A DNA stretch of 64,000 bases, taken from contig UYJD01000007.1 in assembly GCA_900618795.1 (NCBI GenBank), positions 549,997 to 613,996 of the forward strand, in the 5' to 3' direction. The stretch is from Cyanodermella asteris. Its lineage: Eukaryota > Ascomycota > Lecanoromycetes > Ostropales > Stictidaceae. Position numbers and translations under genes: made by a program. Shown here piece after piece: positions 52,921 through 63,254 of the stretch. The stretch's first letter is position 1, and each line of letters begins with the position of its first letter. The notes under the pieces were generated by a model. The model was not told the origin of the DNA, ran no database searches, and saw nothing but the letters and a program-made list of their open reading frames with translations.

Positions 52921-55011
52921 GATGATGGTCGGTTGTGAAGTATGAACCAATGCGTGCAAAGTACAGATAGCTCTTTAAGAAAGGAATGAGGCCAAGGTTC
53001 CGAAAGATGGGAAAAGGTTGTAGGAACTGAAGATGGCTCGGCGCAATGAGCGATAAATATACTGAGTATCAATGACACGGTCGAAGGGAGAAGTCAGTCA
53101 AGTGTGTCAATAGGACTGCATGCAACCTGTTCGTCAAAGCATTGTTAGCAGAGTGAGTCGGTCAAGAGCGCTCGAGGGGAGTGAACGAACAGAGCAGGCT
53201 CATGCGGACAAGCTCAGTGGAGCAACAGTCTGGCAGACAAATGAGTACTGCCTTGGAGGGAGACCAAGTTGCAGGTGTACTGGTGTAGGTAATCACAAAT
53301 GGTGAAACGAAAGGTAGGCTAGCTGGCGGCCGGCGAGACAGACACGAGAGGGTCTGGAATGACTTGGGCTAGAGAGGCAGGCACGAAAGAGAATAGTCAA
53401 AAGAAGAAGGAGCGAGAGAAACACTTGGAAGGCGCAAGTGAGGGTAAGGTGAGCGACGCGAAACAATAAACGACGCAGAGCTGAAGTTGCTGCATTTGGA
53501 GATCAGAGCTGGGACTGGGACTGGGAGGAGACCCTGCACGACGCCCGAGCCGAGCCACTACAACGCTGCGAACTTTGGCAAGGCCCCCTGAGCAGCTCGA
53601 CGCCACACGTGGCGCTCCAATTTGCACGCCCAGGATAGGGGGCTCACCCACAAAGCCTTCTCCCAAATCATTTCCTAAGCTTTGGGAGTCAGCGGACGAG
53701 CAAAACTGTACGGAGGCACAGGAGTACGCCTATCACAATAACCGCTTCATTTGAGCCTCCTCCTCTTGTCTTCGCAGTCCAGACTCCGTCTCCCAGGGTG
53801 GCCGAACGAGGTTTCTGCCAGTCTCTGTCGTACGCTCCAGTTGTATTGTCAACCACTATCCCGTGTACTCGGGTATCGTGATAATCATGCTGGTGCTTAG
53901 CTAGGTCGTTGGCTGGGTAATCAGCTGGCCGTTGGATGAGTACTTAGATGGGTACTCAGCTGGGCACCTCGCTAAGAATGTCTCTATGCCCCACCTCGCT
54001 CCCGTTGCCATGACCCGCCGTTGGTCCCAATTCCTGCACCCGCAGCTCCTCAGTGCGGCGGACCCATTTTCCGACGTCAAAGCCAGCAAGCGACGACTGC
54101 AAGAGATCAATCACTCTTGTGACCAGAACAGTCTCAACAATCGTAAACCTATAGCGAATGACATGAACAATCTTGACCTTCTTGCTGCAGCATACTATTC
54201 GAATCTCTTCAGGCCGTTAAGAGAAGCTCAACGACATCGTGCCCCATCCGCATCTAGGGACCCAACTGAAATGGTCAACTCAGCGCTTAGCTAACTATCT
54301 TGCTAATTCCTCTACAATGCACCAAATTACATATCTAGATCAGTATCGGAATCGATACAAGTGTTGTTCCTCGTGTTCATGATAGCGGCTGGAATTCGGC
54401 ATACGCCAGCCAGCATCTCTTGCCGCTCATCCTGCAAAAGACAAGTCGGCTTTATTGACGTGAAACTTATTCACACACAAGAACGGCCAGAAGCACTAAA
54501 CAAGTAACCATATCGTTGTCTTGTGCGGGTTTATCGTAGCACTCATTGACGAAGTGGTAGCATGAGTGCTCGGTCAGTGCTGTAACAAATGTCCAAACAA
54601 TATTTGCTGAAACGTGCAATAGCAGCAGCAGAATGTGGCAAAAACCTCTACACTTCATCCAACCTCGGCGATGGTCCCTGCGCCCACCATATCGACCATG
54701 TGGGACGCAATGCGCCACAAGCTGCTGCGATGCTTGCAGTGAGCTCATGAAGACTGCGAGGGGCAAGTTCATATACCTGACGACACTGATCACAATCAGG
54801 TGCAGCAGTTGTGGAGCTGTCCTGATGAATCGACATTGGGCGAATCCATTCATCGTTGCACAGCCAATGTGTGTAGAAACGTTCAACGTGACTCGATCAC
54901 TACCGAGATTGATTCTTTTCGTATCGACTGAGGGTATCATATCTATCATAGCACATTACGCTTCGCGAACCACATTCACAACGGACTCTGCTCGAAGTTA
55001 TCAAACTCCAC
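52921..55011. other. Long intergenic region, Nrd1 promoter and 5' leader
   Basis: 2.1 kb with no domain-bearing frame. A 160-codon minus-strand frame (54467-54949) was judged chance. A GGGACT short repeat lies near 53511-53525, and repeated AGCTGG-type motifs lie at about 53898-53965. Confidence 0.5.
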
Positions 55012-56166
55012 TCAATTCCTTTGCGAAGCTTGCCTCAATGTCGGCGAGGTAGGCGAAACTGGACTCTGCGGTAGTGGTATCCGCTCCGCCGCATCAGACG
55101 GCGAGTGTTCACTTACCGGCCTGTTTCCCTCGCTTACCGGACTCAGCGAGCCCTCAGCCTCGCTGTTTCTCACACTTCCAAATGGAGAGATATCGGACAC
55201 AGCGCTGTCTCTCGCTGTCGGCGCCTTTCTCGGTATACGATAGCTCGACGGCGCAGGGCCTGCAACAACAGCTCCATCGTGGGGCAATTCGACCATTATA
55301 GGTCCTGTGGGGCGCTGGCTCGCATGTGCTGCTTGTAGGGAGAGTGGCAAAATCGCCGATGCCCGTCGCTGCTCAGCGGCGCTTGGTTCGACGTGAGTCG
55401 AATGAAGTTCGCTTCGCATGACGCCACCGAGCTCGGGATGTACTGGGTGCGATTGCGGTGCGGCATACGGGTCCTGGGGCTCGAAGCGGCCGGTGCCAAC
55501 GCCTAGTCCGGACAACCCGCGCTCGCTACCGTCATGAGTGGAAGCATTCGCTCCTTTACCGGCTAAAAAGGCGGCAGGCCAGCCGGACTTCGAAGCATGG
55601 CGGGATTGATTCATCCGGCGGGCGCAGTACCACACGAGAGCTCCGATGAGCAGAAGGCCGCCGAGTAGGGCACCTATGACAATGCCGACGATCGCTCCAA
55701 TACTAAGACCCGAAGATTGAGGTTCAGGGGTAGGTGTTGGAGTAGATGTGGCGGATGCTGTTGAGGAGGCAGTTGAGGATGTGGAACTTGACGAGCTGGA
55801 GGACGTGGTGGTGGATGTCGTACCTGTGCTTGCGGTTGTGCTGGCACTTGTCGAAGCGATACTCGATGTTGCAGTGGCGGACATGGTTGTCATGGACATG
55901 GACCGGCTGATCACTCTGCAGGTGCTAGAGATCCAGTCGTCGCTGCCTTCCTGGTCGTCGTCTGAACATCTCGTGCCAGCAACACACGATTTGAAGGCAC
56001 TAATGGCGCCAGAATTGCCGCAAGCGTCGGTTAGACTACCTAGACTAGTCTGACACTGAGCAGCACATGAGGGCAGAACATCATCCGAATCGTCATTTGG
56101 CGTGTCCTGAGCCGGAACGATACTGGAAAGGAATATGAGATGGAAAATGGACCGGTAAAGGAGCAT
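55012..56166 (-). CDS. Cell-surface protein: signal peptide, Cys-rich head, Ser/Thr stalk, one membrane helix
   Basis: A single exon of 384 aa from the ATG at 56166 (MLLYRSIFHLIFLSSIVPAQ, signal peptide); an in-frame ATG at 56199 would spoil it. The head has six cysteines (LPSCAAQCQTSL, TDACGNSG, KSCVAGTRCS, SSTCRVIS), recalling CFEM-like modules without fitting the eight-Cys consensus. A Ser/Thr-rich stalk (about 95-160) and a membrane helix (GAIVGIVIGALLGGLLLIGALV) come next, then a basic stop (CARRMNQSRHASK). The tail contains phosphorylation-rich Ser/Pro sequence. It probably acts as a wall or surface sensor or anchor; the ligand is unknown. Confidence 0.75.
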   Translation of the reverse strand: MLLYRSIFHLIFLSSIVPAQDTPNDDSDDVLPSCAAQCQTSLGSLTDACGNSGAISAFKSCVAGTRCSDDDQEGSDDWISSTCRVISRSMSMTTMSATATSSIASTSASTTASTGTTSTTTSSSSSSSTSSTASSTASATSTPTPTPEPQSSGLSIGAIVGIVIGALLGGLLLIGALVWYCARRMNQSRHASKSGWPAAFLAGKGANASTHDGSERGLSGLGVGTGRFEPQDPYAAPQSHPVHPELGGVMRSELHSTHVEPSAAEQRRASAILPLSLQAAHASQRPTGPIMVELPHDGAVVAGPAPSSYRIPRKAPTARDSAVSDISPFGSVRNSEAEGSLSPVSEGNRPVSEHSPSDAAERIPLPQSPVSPTSPTLRQASQRN

Positions 56167-57424
56167 CTTGGCGAAATATGGGAGGACACAACTAGACAAC
56201 GAAGGAGTTACCCACTTGGATGCAGAAAAGGACAGAACAACGAAGCAAGCTTATTAGGGGGACGGACATAGATAAGTAGGAGCAGTTCATCTTGGTCGGT
56301 TCGGCTGCTTCGGCACGTTCCTGATTCTATAAAGGTCCATTTGTGGCGTGGTATACTGGCACAGGCGGGACAAATCGCCGGTAAGTGAGAGCAATGTGGG
56401 TCGAAGCGAAGCTAAGCCGAGTTCTTGGAGGAGCCCTTGAGAGACACCAGATGATACCTGCATGGTCGGTGTGAATGAGGAAAGGCGAGAGCTCAGGCAT
56501 TGGACGTCGGCAGCGATCGCGCGCTCGGCGAATCCTGGGCCTTCTTGGCTGTGGGCGTCAAGTGGAGCCCGCCGGGGCTGAGCAGTATTAGTGGGCCTCT
56601 TCTGAGCCTCTAACCAGCACTTCAGATCACAACCATCCCACTTTTGACCTCGTTGTCGACTGTCAAGACTCAAGCGTCTTATCGTCTGAACATTGTCAGC
56701 GCGGGTGAAACGTCGCAAGTGAAGCCCGCCGAGCTGCCGATCCGTCGAACTGTGTCAGTGGCTTCGGACGAACGCTACGTTGCTCCGGCACGGGGTAGAT
56801 GTTGTAATCTTCACTCTCGATCAATATTCTCGTTGTTGCTCCCACATAATATGCTATCGAATCTTGAGTCTCGGGTCGGCCCTGGCCTGCGTCACATGGT
56901 TATGGCATGCGTCTTCCACCGGCGTCGTCAACGGCGTACCGCCCTGACCTTGGCGAAGAAGGGAAGGGCCTGTCTCTGACAGTATTGAGCCTACTGACCT
57001 CTGAGCCTCAATTGATTGACCCGACATCCTTCTACTAGCTTTCCCAAAGATGTGCTTGGAACACAAGAGCTTTCCAGGCCTCAGCGTGGCTTAGAATCAT
57101 TGATGTACCTAGATTTCACCTGTGGACCTAGCTTGAAAGATAGCAAGGAGTTTGGTTTTCGTGTCGTCGAGGTGGCTCAGAATCTGCTATTAATCAAGAC
57201 CATGCTCACAGCTCCGGTACCTTGCTCGAAATCATTGGCGGTACTGGAGAACGGTGGCTGAGACATGCCAAAAGTCCAAAATCGTCATCTCAGCTGCCAT
57301 TGCAAGCAGCTTAGCTCTGTCCATACAGTGGTCGTTTTCCCCGGCAATAATCAAGCGCAGGCAGGGCACCCAGGACAGCGTGGTCGATATATTTAGCATC
57401 AACGTTCGGTATTTTGGCAAGCTC
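56167..57424. other. Intergenic
   Basis: It is the promoter of the surface-protein gene and the 3' flank of PHS1. No gene is seen; open frames are short and lack domains. Confidence 0.5.
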
Positions 57425-58168
57425 TCAATGAGCCTGGCTCTTGACACTGTCCACTCTCTGACGCATCGGCTGCTTTCCACGGATGATTCGTCGTCTCTGC
57501 TTCATCATGTGCGTGTACAGGATATAGCTCCCTGGCACGTAGATAGCCAGCACCGCCCATAATGCCAGCGTCTCTGTGTTGTCCGCGACTAGGCTTGCCT
57601 TCCATATCATGGCGACCTCACTGGTGATGCCTAGAGGGTACAGTACGAAGAACGTGTTATATCTCAGCCAGGTCAAGACCGGTGGAACGTCCTGCAGACC
57701 ACTACCCTTCAAGCTAAAGACAAAGTAGCCATAGCGGATGACCTCGGTGACCGACCATGCAATAAGCATGCTGCTGTAGAAGGGGGAAGGGCTGGTTGCA
57801 TGTGGATGGCGGTTGACAACGCCCCAGACGAGGAGGATTCGAGATGCGACTTGCATGACCGTGGTCATCAACGGAGCTCGTACTAAGCCTGGCAGACAAT
57901 GTTAGCCTGCGACTGACATTTTGGCACCCCAGAGACCGAGACTCAAGGCAGTTATACCTATCAGTGAGTGGAGAACCTCAAGCAAGGCGACGGTCTGCAC
58001 CCATTTCGCATATTCACCGACAACATCAAAGATGTGTTCAGGACCGATTGCTGGGAGGAGCAACAGCACGCGGCCGAGCACAGCTGACCATAGAACAGCG
58101 CTTATGAGATTATAGGCGACGAGATAATTGCGCTGCCAGAACACCGGGCTGCGCTGCGGCGCCGCCAT
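57425..58168 (-). CDS. phs1: Very-long-chain (3R)-3-hydroxyacyl-CoA dehydratase (Phs1/HACD)
   Basis: Two exons, 58168-57958 and 57888-57425, give 224 aa, the normal size. The intron starts GTATAA and ends CTGCCAG. Six or so membrane helices are present. Family landmarks are YLVAYNLISAVLW near the start, LHSLIGLVRAPLMTTVMQVASR across the splice junction (each part visible in its exon), EVIRYGYFVF and RYNTFFVLYPLGITSE. Tyr154 and Glu161 hold the seven-residue spacing of the catalytic Tyr/Glu pair of yeast Phs1. The enzyme carries out the third step of very-long-chain fatty acid elongation in the ER, feeding sphingolipids. The C-terminus is basic (KQRRRIIRGK). Confidence 0.94.
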
Positions 58169-58674
58169 GCTGAAGATGTAAGCTGAAGTACGGTCAATGT
58201 TGGTGGAAGAGGGTGTAGATGGTGCGGCTCAACATTTTCATAAACACTTTCGCTCATCGTCATCGTGCCGAGGTTAGCCGCCAACCAGATAGGTAAGGTA
58301 CGAGACAAACATGGTATTCTAACAGTTCAAAGTCTATTCACTGCCATCACAGCTCCGCTTCTGCGGTTAATTTGGACCAGATCTGGATCAGATCATGGTA
58401 AGATTGGTTACATAAAAATGTTCAGGTCATCAATAATTCATCGTAAGAGCTCATACTCTCAGCCGAGTCATAAGTATGGTACTAATGCGAAGCCAGATGC
58501 GAAAACACGCTTCGTCTCTGGCGTTGAAAACTGGCCGTAAGGTCTTCTTAGACACCATCACCCCGAACGCCTCGTAATGCCGCTATGCATCGAGTCCCAA
58601 CCATGGTCATTTTCATGGGAGGGTTTCCTTAAGTTCTCATCGACCTCCTTCGGATAACAAATGTAGTAAGGCGC
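58169..58674. other. Intergenic
   Basis: It is the promoter of PHS1 and the 3' flank of the RING protein gene. No gene is seen. Confidence 0.5.
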
Positions 58675-59858
58675 TCAAATGTAGACTTGGAACATCTTCG
58701 TCTTCCCACCCAGCTTTTTTACAGCACACCCATGGGCCACGCAATCCTCTAGAACCAACTGCTTTCGGGGCCGATCCTCGTACGAAGGAAGATTTGGTGG
58801 CTTCTTGTTCCCACTTTTCCTGGCATGAGCACATACCCCACAGTATACCTGTTCATTGGTCAGCATCCGATCTGAAATATCGTAAAACGACGTTTTGAAC
58901 TCACGTGGCCGCAATCTCTGACAACCCAAACTTGTTTTTCCTCGTCTTCCCCCTGTCCAAGCTCATGATCACAGTTCGGACATACTAGGAGATCGTCTTC
59001 CTTAGGTGATCTCGTGAAACCCTCAGTGACGGCCGGGGGCGCGGAATATGTAGGTCTTGTTGGCTGCCCGGTGTGCACGTTGAATGACACTTGTGTAAAG
59101 TCCATGTCGCTGGGTGCTTCGAAGTGCAGTAAGTTATGCATACTGCTCATGATGTATTGTCGAGGTGCTGCAAATGCGGATGACCAAAGCGGATGTGCCT
59201 CGCCAACTGTACGCTCGTGATCTCTCAGACTACCCTCGAGACGCTGTGCTAAACGTTGGGCTCGTGAACGCCCGGAGAGACCCGGCTGCGGACTTCGCTG
59301 GTGGCCTAATCCAGGAACACCATTCACGTGCTGGCCAACGTAGTATGATCGAGGAAGCATGTAGCCAAAAGAAGTCCCGTTATCGGTCATTTGCCGTATC
59401 GGATGTGCGCTGATGAATTGCACATCATCATCTTCGACGTCTATCGGCGTTGGACCGGTAAGATCAATCGCAGGGGTATTGCCACGTCGCATAGCGGTCG
59501 TGCTGCCTCTTGATTGCTCAAACCACGAGTCTCGATTTGCCTCTGGGCCATCAAGATCTATGATCGTCGGGTGACCCGCCTGCACGAATCGTGCAGATGT
59601 CGGGCTGTGCGATCGTCTCCGTGGCGGCGATCGAGGTGCCCGAAACTGCTGAGGTGAATCTGCCGTCAGGTCTATTACTTCTTCTTCCCTCGGCTGAGTG
59701 TCCATATTGCTTGTCCGTCCAATGGCATCAAAACTGTGGGATAAAAGTGGACGGCGAAAGTCGAAGCCGTCGCGAGGATGTCGGGGTCTCGATGAACTAG
59801 ATTGTTGAGATGGTGCAGACTCCGAGGTTGTGTTGACCATGGGAACGTGTCGCTGCAC
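58675..59858 (-). CDS. RING protein with SUMO-interacting motifs (STUbL-like)
   Basis: Exons 59858-58905 and 58848-58675 give 375 aa; the intron starts GTGAGT and ends GAACAG and cuts the RING between CGH and VYC. Several SUMO-interaction-like motifs line the first half: EEEVIDLTAD (61-65), TIIDLDGPE (99-103), PAIDLTG (130-134) and DDVQFIS (146-150). The C-terminal RING reads CPNC (293, 296), CGHVYCGVC (316, 318, 321, 324), then CVAHGC (354, 359): C3HC4 with a four-residue gap in the last pair. SIMs plus a RING are the layout of SUMO-targeted ubiquitin ligases (Slx5/Slx8, Rfp1/2). An ATG at 59840 (MVNTTSE) is an alternative start. Function is inferred from architecture. Confidence 0.75.
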
Positions 59859-60898
59859 CGCTTGTGGGAAGTGGGAAGCCCATGCAGGTTGCGGTTGACT
59901 TGCGTCTGAGAGAGGTGGGGAGCGAGAGATTTGGTCGAACGGTCTCTATAAAACCATTAGTAAGAACCTCGATACTGGCCAGCCGAATGCCAGTACGCTG
60001 TGAGTATTCTGTGGCGGGACAGTGGCTAATGGTTGTATACAACGGCCGTCTTTACCACTGTTGCTAACAAAGACTTGTCTAGACTTTCGCCACCACCCCA
60101 CAATAATCCTTCTCGTAGCATCCTCGCCATGTTCAAATGGAGAGCGGGTTCTCACCTTTAATGATGTGGTTCTGCTTGGGCCTTGTTCACGTCCTGGTCC
60201 GTCCATGGTTCGATTAAGTCGGGTTCAGGTTTTCGAGATGTAGTAGCGGTAGACGTTGAACGTTGGATGTTTTCAGATATGTCGCACACCTCCATGAGTC
60301 GCAAACTCAGATGCACATGGAGGCCGGTTGTTGAAGGAGGTAGAGCAGTCGGTCGAGGCCGGCGAAACAGCCAAACGCCTCTGCGGCGGCGGCGCTCAAA
60401 GGGTCTGCCAAGGCGTGATGATGCCGACTGCGAAGTTCCTTTAGAAGCCGCTTACCTCATCGAGCTTCTGCCGTTTTCTTACATCCAGCTTCGGAAACAT
60501 CAAAGCACGCAAGGTTGAAGATGCTTTGGGATCACGCTGCGGAAGATGAACTGATGGTGTTTTGAGGCTGCGGTCGCAGGGTGGGGTAGGTACTTGTTTC
60601 CTAACTCGAGCAAGTTTGCAGGAAGTACCTGGCTTTTGCCCGATCTGAGAATCGACTGCTTCGACTCACGGATAACTCGAGCAGAAATTTTAAACAAACA
60701 TGCTTGATTGTCACTTCACCGTCTATTCACAGTGATTCACTTGCGTGGCAATGCGAAGCAGCTGCAGCAGTGGAGTGCTGTGCCGATAATACCCGCTTTC
60801 ATAGTTCCATTTTGGCTGCAAATATAATACAGCTCAGTTTGGTTCATTGCTTCAAAGTACACAAGTAACCTTCCCCCGCTACCGCTTTTTCCGATGTA
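59859..60898. other. Intergenic
   Basis: It is the promoter of the RING gene and the 3' flank of PRP19. An 111-codon plus-strand frame (60183-60518) lacks a domain. Confidence 0.5.
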
Positions 60899-62387
60899 TC
60901 ATGCAAGTTCCAGTATAGATCCCTCCGATCCAATACAATAGAGCGACTTCGCATTGGTGCCCCACGTGATCGCGACGGCAGGCGTGTCTGATTGCAGCAA
61001 TACACTCCATGCCTTCGATGCCTTGTGGTATGAATGAACAGTCACTCCCGATATCGAGGCCAACGCCAGAAATTGACCGGTGTAGTCCCATGCAAGAGCT
61101 GTGATACTGCCAGGAGCATCTAACGTATGAATGGCCGCACCTTTCCTCAAATCCCAGATCTGAGCAGTGCTGTCGCTCTTTATGCTAGCCGCAAGCCAGG
61201 TGCCATTTTCGGAGAACGACAAAGTCTCCACCGACCCTCCCAGTGCGAAAGTAGCAGCGCGAGTTCCTGACGCAGTTTCGTAGATTTTGATCTCCCCGTC
61301 CGCACCACCCGCAGCGAAGATATGACCGTCAGGGTGGAATGCTCCAGCTGTCAGTGGCGCTTCAGTGCGGAGCTGACTGACAGAACTGCCGGATTCGCCA
61401 TCATAAAAGATGATGCTCTTATCCAAGCTTGTACTCGCAAGGATCCTGCCACTTGCATGCACAGATACAGAGGTCACTTCCGCCGTGTGAGATTGTCGAA
61501 TGAAGGGAGGAGAGCCGTCCAAATCCTGTATGCACAAATGACCAGATTCTGATCCTGCCACAATCGATCCCTTCTGTGTCCAGACAGCGTCGATTAGTTG
61601 GCCGCCTTGCGTCGTATTTAGTGAAGTGGATTGCGAGCTTTCGGCATCAAAGATTGCGATCGAGCCTGCTGGCTGGCCAGCTGCATGTAATAATTGTCTC
61701 TTACTCGGGTGTTTCGAAACAAATCGCGAATTTGGCTGGCCTGCGCCGTCGAGCTGTTGCGCTCTGAAACCGCTGATGGCCTCGGAGTTCACCCATTCTT
61801 CGGGGATTGGTCTCTTACGCCGTGTCTTTGAAAGAGCCTCTTGTGTCGTGGCGACTGCACCAGCAAGCTCAGGAGGAAGCGTCGAGCCTCCTCCAAACGA
61901 CGCATCTGCACCTGCGCTGGCACTTCCATTTATTGAGAGTCTGGACAATGCGTCTCTGGCCTCATCGCGCTCCTTGCTTACACGCGCAATAACTCTCAAT
62001 GCAGCATCATTCTCGTATAAAGCTCGACTCAATTCCCTGCGTGTCTGTTCTAGCTGTTGTTGAACGTTGAAGTGTTCAAGAGCGAGGGCGTCCCACTCAT
62101 TCTGGAACGCGGACAGGAGCGAGGGTATCGAAGTTAATTGTGGAGGGCGCGGTTTGACTGTGCGGTCTGTTCGGATGTCGATGAGGTCTTCCAATGCTAA
62201 TTCGTCATTTGTGACGGGGTCTCGTCCATTCTCCGCAATGTATGCCTCGATCAATCGCTTTTCAAAGATCGCGCCGCTCTTTTTTGACGCGACAGGCACC
62301 TGAGGTGCTTCGCCGGAAACTGTGGTACAAAGATCAGTCACGACATCACTAGACACTGAAATGATCGCACTTACTTGCGCAAAGCAT
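60899..62387 (-). CDS. prp19: Pre-mRNA-processing factor 19 (Prp19), U-box E3 ligase
   Basis: Two exons: a 13-nt first coding exon (62387-62375, ATG CTT TGC GCA A) and 62319-60899, giving 477 aa. Joining them yields MLCAISGEAPQVPVASKKSG, the invariant U-box opening, continuing through FEKRLIEAYIAENGRDPVT. A coiled coil (about 95-150) is followed by RKRPIPEEW and a WD40 propeller (for example HTAEVTSVSVHASGRILAST, DKSIIFYDGE, SSGTRAATF-type blades). Prp19 is the core ubiquitin ligase of the NineTeen complex in the spliceosome. The tiny first exon is easily missed; without it the U-box loses its start. The gene diverges from the DUF4604 gene. Confidence 0.97.
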
Positions 62388-62698
62388 ACCCGCAAGAGGA
62401 AAAGCAGCCAGGCAGATCTTCTTGGGTTATAGGCTGTATGTTGACCGTCTCATAGTCAAGAGAAGCAGCTCTGCGGGCGCCAAGGCAAGAACTTGCGAGA
62501 GCTACGGCTTCGGCGGAATACGACCCCGTCACTGGGAACTTTGATTTGAGATACAACTCCTATAAGCAAGTAACTTATACACGAAGGAGCACAAATAACA
62601 GCGACCAATCTTAATTCGCGAAGCTTGCGCTGGCATGATACCTGCATTGGGATTTAATGCGGATTTCTCGATTGCTGCCCTTGAGCTAGCCATTGACT
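62388..62698. promoter_or_regulatory. Shared divergent promoter of PRP19 and the DUF4604 gene
   Basis: 311 bp separate the two start codons, which point away from each other. No other gene is seen. Both products are nuclear (one known, one predicted), so joint control is plausible but not shown. Confidence 0.6.
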
Positions 62699-63254
62699 AT
62701 GCCAAATCCCAAACTCGAATATGGTAAGCGAAAGCAATGTTCTTTGAGCTCCAGTCCTAATATTGCCTGGCCTAGACGCAAAGGTGCCCGCGTTTCTCCA
62801 AAGACTTAAGGGTCAATATGCTACTACCGATGGCCGGCAAAATGTTCAGTTCTCACGGCCGAAGAAGCAACTGATCGATGCTGAGGATGATGCCCCTACT
62901 TACGTAGACAAGGATACCCACGAGACCATTTCAAAAGAGGACTACGAAAAGCTCGCGCAGGGAAAGAGTGACGATGAAACGGAACTCCAAAGTGTCCCAG
63001 CGGACCAGTCTCCCGCCCCTAATGACACCGATCAAAGCTCGTCGAGGGTGGCGAAGGCGCCTAAAGCTACATTTGGCTCTTCCAATAAGCGTAAGGCTGG
63101 TAAAGTTCTCGGCGCCCCGGATGAAAGCGACGAGCCGGCCGCCGATACAGTGAAGGAAGTTGACGCAGACCAGACAAGCGAGGCGCGAATCAAAAAACCA
63201 GCAGCCAAGACCAAGAAAGGCAAAAAGATCAAACTGTCGTTTGATGAAGACTAA
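62699..63254 (+). CDS. DUF4604 domain protein (basic, probably nuclear)
   Basis: Two exons, 62699-62723 (25 nt) and 62776-63254, give 167 aa. The intron is 52 bp (GTAAGC..CCTAG). The join reads MPNPKLEYDAKVPAFLQRLK, which fits the DUF4604 opening (aromatic/Asp, then PxFLQRL), followed by the typical RPKK...DAEDDAPTYVDKDTHE and SKEDYEKLAQG. The C-terminal half is charged and disordered with Lys runs (KKPAAKTKKGKKIKLSF) that would serve as nuclear signals. The function of the family is not established. The second-exon Met would give a shorter product lacking the conserved start. Confidence 0.85.

Noticed and set aside
54467-54949. 160-codon minus-strand frame, Cys/His-rich
   Set aside because: No signal peptide or domain; it sits in a long intergenic region. 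Its hydrophobic pieces do not form a known family.
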